A DNA stretch of 8,067 nucleotides from Magnetovibrio sp. (lineage in GTDB: Bacteria; Pseudomonadota; Alphaproteobacteria; Rhodospirillales; Magnetovibrionaceae), in assembly GCA_016763255.1 (NCBI GenBank), contig JAESUA010000009.1, forward strand, positions 1 to 8,067, given 5' to 3'. Below the pieces are notes generated by a model. It was not told where the DNA came from and ran no database searches. It was given only the letters and a program-made list of their open reading frames with translations. The translations under genes were made by a program, and so were the position numbers. The first letter of the stretch is position 1. Each line of letters opens with the position of its first letter. Shown piece by piece: positions 6,213 through 8,067 of this stretch.

Positions 6213-7453
6213 GCATTCCTGCAACTGAGCTGGATAGTTCGCATCGAGTTTCGAGGTTTGTGAAGGTCGCTGCTGCTCTGGCGGTATCGGTTGTTCTCCT
6301 CGGAGCGTGTCGCGGTGCCTTGGACGATTTCGTCCAAGGCACCCGCATGCAGGCAACGGATTTCGACACCAGATCGTGGATGGTCGACTTGTTCGATGGA
6401 CGCGGCGAAATTGCTTTGGGTGACTTGATCATCCCGGGAAGTCACGACTCGGACACCTCTGTGGTGGTGACCGAAAAAGGGCCGGATCAGGGCTGCTCCC
6501 AGCTTGTGGTTGAAGGTGAGATTGCAAGCCCGGTCGGTAAATGTGCCATTGCGAAATTGACGAAAACTCAAGACAGGTCGATTGATAAACAACTCGCTGA
6601 CGGGATAAGATATTTTGATCTGCGGGTGGGTGTAGCACCAAATAAGGGAGCCTACAAAGGCGCCTCAGATCGTGAACGGCTGGTAACTCAACACACCCTG
6701 GTTCTGGAGCCTTTGGTCGATACCATGGGTAAAATCTTAGCGTTTTCGTCTCAACATCCTAAAGAACAAGTCATTATTCACTTCCAAAAACTTCAATTTC
6801 CGACGAACCGAGATCGCTGGCTAAAGGTGTTCAACGATGTTTTGCATGAAAAACGTGATGGGGGGCCATCGGTATGTGAGCGGGCCTGGACCGAAGAGGC
6901 GATCAGTGTTGAGGATGCTGCCCTTAAGACCGTGACGTTAGATCAGGCATGGGGAGCTGGGCTGAGCTATCCGGTCCTGGTGGCGGATGATCAGGTCGTA
7001 CGACTGAAAGAAATAGCAGCGGCGCATGAGGCTGGCTGCTACCGCAATGCAAATATGGCGCTAGCGACGCCATGGCCCCAGGCTGATAACGACGTGCCGA
7101 AGATCATTCAGATAGGACAGAAATACCTCACCGACCGCCAAGCTCTGCTTAAAGATGGCGGGCCTGGATGCGACATCGAAGAAGAAAATTGGTGCGGTTT
7201 CTTTGTTAGTCAGTTACAGAGCAAACCGCCGGACCTGCAATACGCAGCATGCGTTGCCAAGACTGAACCGGGCTGCTCCATCCTTGAGCAGGCCACTAAA
7301 ACGAATCCCACCACCATCGACGCGTTCATAACCTGGGTAGGCCAAGGCTTACCAGCCAATATCGCAATCGTGGACTACTACAACCATCCATCGGGAGTTG
7401 ACTACGCCAAACGCCTCATCACACTGAATACACGTTCACGCACAAGTAGATAA
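6209..7453 (+). CDS. PI-PLC X-domain lipoprotein (phosphatidylinositol-specific phospholipase C-like phosphodiesterase)
   Basis: A 414-residue predicted lipoprotein. The signal ends in VVLLGAC with lipidated Cys34; Arg at +2 gives no inner-membrane retention signal. The PI-PLC X fold is seen in order: LGDLIIPGSHDS (70-81) with the first catalytic His79 and Asp80; DRSIDKQLADGIRYFDLRV (122-140) with Asp137 and Arg139, like the GIRxxDIR segment of Bacillus PI-PLC; VTQHTLV with a likely second catalytic His162; PKEQVIIHFQ (184-193); and a closing NIAIVDYYN (384-392). Family members cleave phosphoinositides or related lipids; eukaryotic-like PLCXD proteins share the fold. The real substrate is unknown. 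Eight cysteines besides Cys34, an even number, suggest disulfides, probably including the 321/329 and 348/356 neighbours. GTG 6209 overlaps the previous stop (GTGA) and lacks a strong Shine-Dalgarno, so coupling is likely. GTG 6260 is an alternative start that would still give a short lipoprotein signal. Confidence 0.85.
   Translation: MSIPATELDSSHRVSRFVKVAAALAVSVVLLGACRGALDDFVQGTRMQATDFDTRSWMVDLFDGRGEIALGDLIIPGSHDSDTSVVVTEKGPDQGCSQLVVEGEIASPVGKCAIAKLTKTQDRSIDKQLADGIRYFDLRVGVAPNKGAYKGASDRERLVTQHTLVLEPLVDTMGKILAFSSQHPKEQVIIHFQKLQFPTNRDRWLKVFNDVLHEKRDGGPSVCERAWTEEAISVEDAALKTVTLDQAWGAGLSYPVLVADDQVVRLKEIAAAHEAGCYRNANMALATPWPQADNDVPKIIQIGQKYLTDRQALLKDGGPGCDIEEENWCGFFVSQLQSKPPDLQYAACVAKTEPGCSILEQATKTNPTTIDAFITWVGQGLPANIAIVDYYNHPSGVDYAKRLITLNTRSRTSR
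6314..6343 (+). repeat. Perfect 13-bp inverted repeat (hairpin) inside the PI-PLC gene
   Basis: GGTGCCTTGGACG (6314-6326) and CGTCCAAGGCACC (6331-6343) are exact reverse complements around the four-base loop ATTT. The stem is GC-rich and lies in the codons directly after lipobox Cys34 (GALDDFVQGT). No T-tract follows on the plus strand, so it is not a typical intrinsic terminator. The repeat itself is certain; a role in mRNA stability or in slowing translation at signal-peptide emergence is inference. Confidence 0.9.
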
Positions 7454-7686
7454 CAATTTTAATTTTGATGTTCTGATTTGGGCCAGCATACAATGTAAAT
7501 CATATTGTGTTGTCTAGTTTCTAATTTTAGAAAAAGCCGATATGGGGATTTATTCCATATCGGCTTAATCATAACACCTATATGGTGCGGCAATCGGAAA
7601 CCGGGCAGCTCTTGTAGCTAGAGGAAACTTCGGTCCCACGGTAACTCCCAATAATAATGGGGGGCATTACCTAACATCATACGTTA
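7454..7686. other. AT-rich intergenic gap between convergent genes, with dyads
   Basis: No gene or RNA is recognised in these 233 bases. An imperfect 19-base dyad with outer arms ACAAT/ATTGT is at 7490-7508. A perfect 16-base palindrome TTTCTAATTTTAGAAA (7518-7533) abuts the terminator hairpin listed separately. The stretch 7567-7686, downstream of the right-hand gene, shows only small stems (for example CACC/GGTG around 7575-7587) and no tRNA features. Confidence 0.6.
7534..7566 (-). terminator. Rho-independent terminator, oriented for the right-hand minus-strand gene
   Basis: A perfect 12-bp stem AAGCCGATATGG (7534-7545) / CCATATCGGCTT (7555-7566) with a 9-base loop. Read on the minus strand, the stem ends in GGCTT and is followed by TTT, making a T-run of five before C. 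That is the expected terminator form for transcription entering from 8067. On the plus strand the stem is preceded by A5 and followed by AATC, so it may also end PI-PLC transcription, less efficiently. It lies 120 bases beyond the stop of the minus-strand gene. Confidence 0.7.
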
Positions 7687-8067
7687 TTATACTTGGAGCC
7701 AAACGGTTCCCGTTGCATCAGACCCTTTTGCATTTGTAAGTGTGACTTGAGCATAGAGGGATTGGTATTCATCTAGCTTTGATAGTTGTTTGCAAATCCA
7801 GTAATATAAGTTTTGATAAGTGTTCTTATTACTATCCTCAGAATCCTGGGCGTTATTACGCTTGAACTGAGTAGTCCACTTCCGAGTGGCATCGAATTTA
7901 TCGGGATTGTCAATCGGGGCGGTACGGTAAAAAACAACGCCCCTTGCATCTTTAGTCATCATGTCTGTGGCGCAGATTATTGGTATGTATAAATCTGGTT
8001 CTCCATTAATAGTATCAAGTAAATCGTCAATCATATCTTCAGCATCTTTATTTTTTACTTCTATAAA
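7687..8067 (-). CDS. Unrecognised protein, C-terminal 126 residues (cut by right window edge)
   Basis: The frame is open from the right edge (FIEVKNKDAEDMIDDLLD...) to a TAA at 7689-7687. An internal ATG at 8034 would give 115 residues. However, the upstream codons continue in frame with similar character and no Shine-Dalgarno precedes that ATG, so this is more likely the end of a longer gene. The visible part is soluble and mixed-charge, with a YIPIICATDMM segment, an Asn/Asp-rich middle (NNAQDSEDSNKNTY), then LYYWICKQLSKLDEYQSLYAQVTLTN and a C-terminal GTVWLQV. I do not recognise a family. The DNA is about 39% G+C by hand count, well below the left part of the window, which suggests acquired sequence. 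The terminator hairpin at 7534-7566 lies downstream in the right orientation. Confidence 0.6.
   Translation of the reverse strand, partial: FIEVKNKDAEDMIDDLLDTINGEPDLYIPIICATDMMTKDARGVVFYRTAPIDNPDKFDATRKWTTQFKRNNAQDSEDSNKNTYQNLYYWICKQLSKLDEYQSLYAQVTLTNAKGSDATGTVWLQV

Noticed and set aside
6209..7453. Assignment as glycerophosphodiester phosphodiesterase
   Set aside because: The shared fold could mislead, but the IPGSHDS and DGIRYFDLR motifs are those of the PI-PLC X domain, and the AHRG-type start of that other family is absent.
7590..7660. Possible tRNA-like or structured RNA segment
   Set aside because: No acceptor stem pairing, T-loop consensus or consistent cloverleaf could be drawn.

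Overview
The window looks like an ordinary, moderately GC-rich proteobacterial chromosome on the left, passing into an AT-richer accessory stretch on the right. An alphaproteobacterium is my best guess, from the protein flavour of the MsrB, the YcaD-like transporter and the small thioredoxin-fold protein. This is inference; no rRNA or other marker gene is present to confirm it. Sampled lines of the left-hand asnB gene run near 60% G+C, sampled lines of the central lipoprotein gene near 50%, and a hand count of the last 387 bases gives about 39%.

Left part (1-4081). A minus-strand pair encodes a TOD1/MUCI70-type (DUF616) glycosyltransferase-like protein and, two bases downstream, a glutamine-dependent asparagine synthetase that runs off the left edge. 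The pair resembles the end of a surface-polysaccharide or glycan cluster. Divergent to it is a small CPFC thioredoxin/glutaredoxin-fold protein with a hydrophobic N-terminus. This gene converges, with an 11-base gap, on msrB (methionine-R-sulfoxide reductase). Upstream of msrB on the same strand is a YcaD-like 12-helix MFS transporter, so MFS and msrB may be co-transcribed. Two redox proteins therefore sit side by side.

Middle (4082-4583). About 500 bases of AT-rich sequence lie between the divergent MFS and lipoprotein genes. They hold candidate promoter sequence, a 7-bp dyad, and a possible short signal-peptide-like leader ORF that ends at the next gene.

Right part (4584-8067). Two plus-strand genes overlap by 4 bases and encode predicted lipoproteins. 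The first is a 542-residue, cysteine-rich protein of no family I recognise, with a visible internal duplication. The second is a PI-PLC X-domain (phosphatidylinositol-specific phospholipase C-like) lipoprotein. Both carry a clear lipobox and an even number of further cysteines, so they look like a co-translated, disulfide-stabilised, surface or periplasmic pair. This is the best candidate here for an undescribed system. A perfect 13-bp hairpin lies inside the PI-PLC gene just after the lipobox codons. The pair is followed by a 233-base AT-rich gap with several dyads and a strong hairpin whose T-tract suits minus-strand transcription. Last is the C-terminal part of an unrecognised AT-rich minus-strand gene entering from the right edge.
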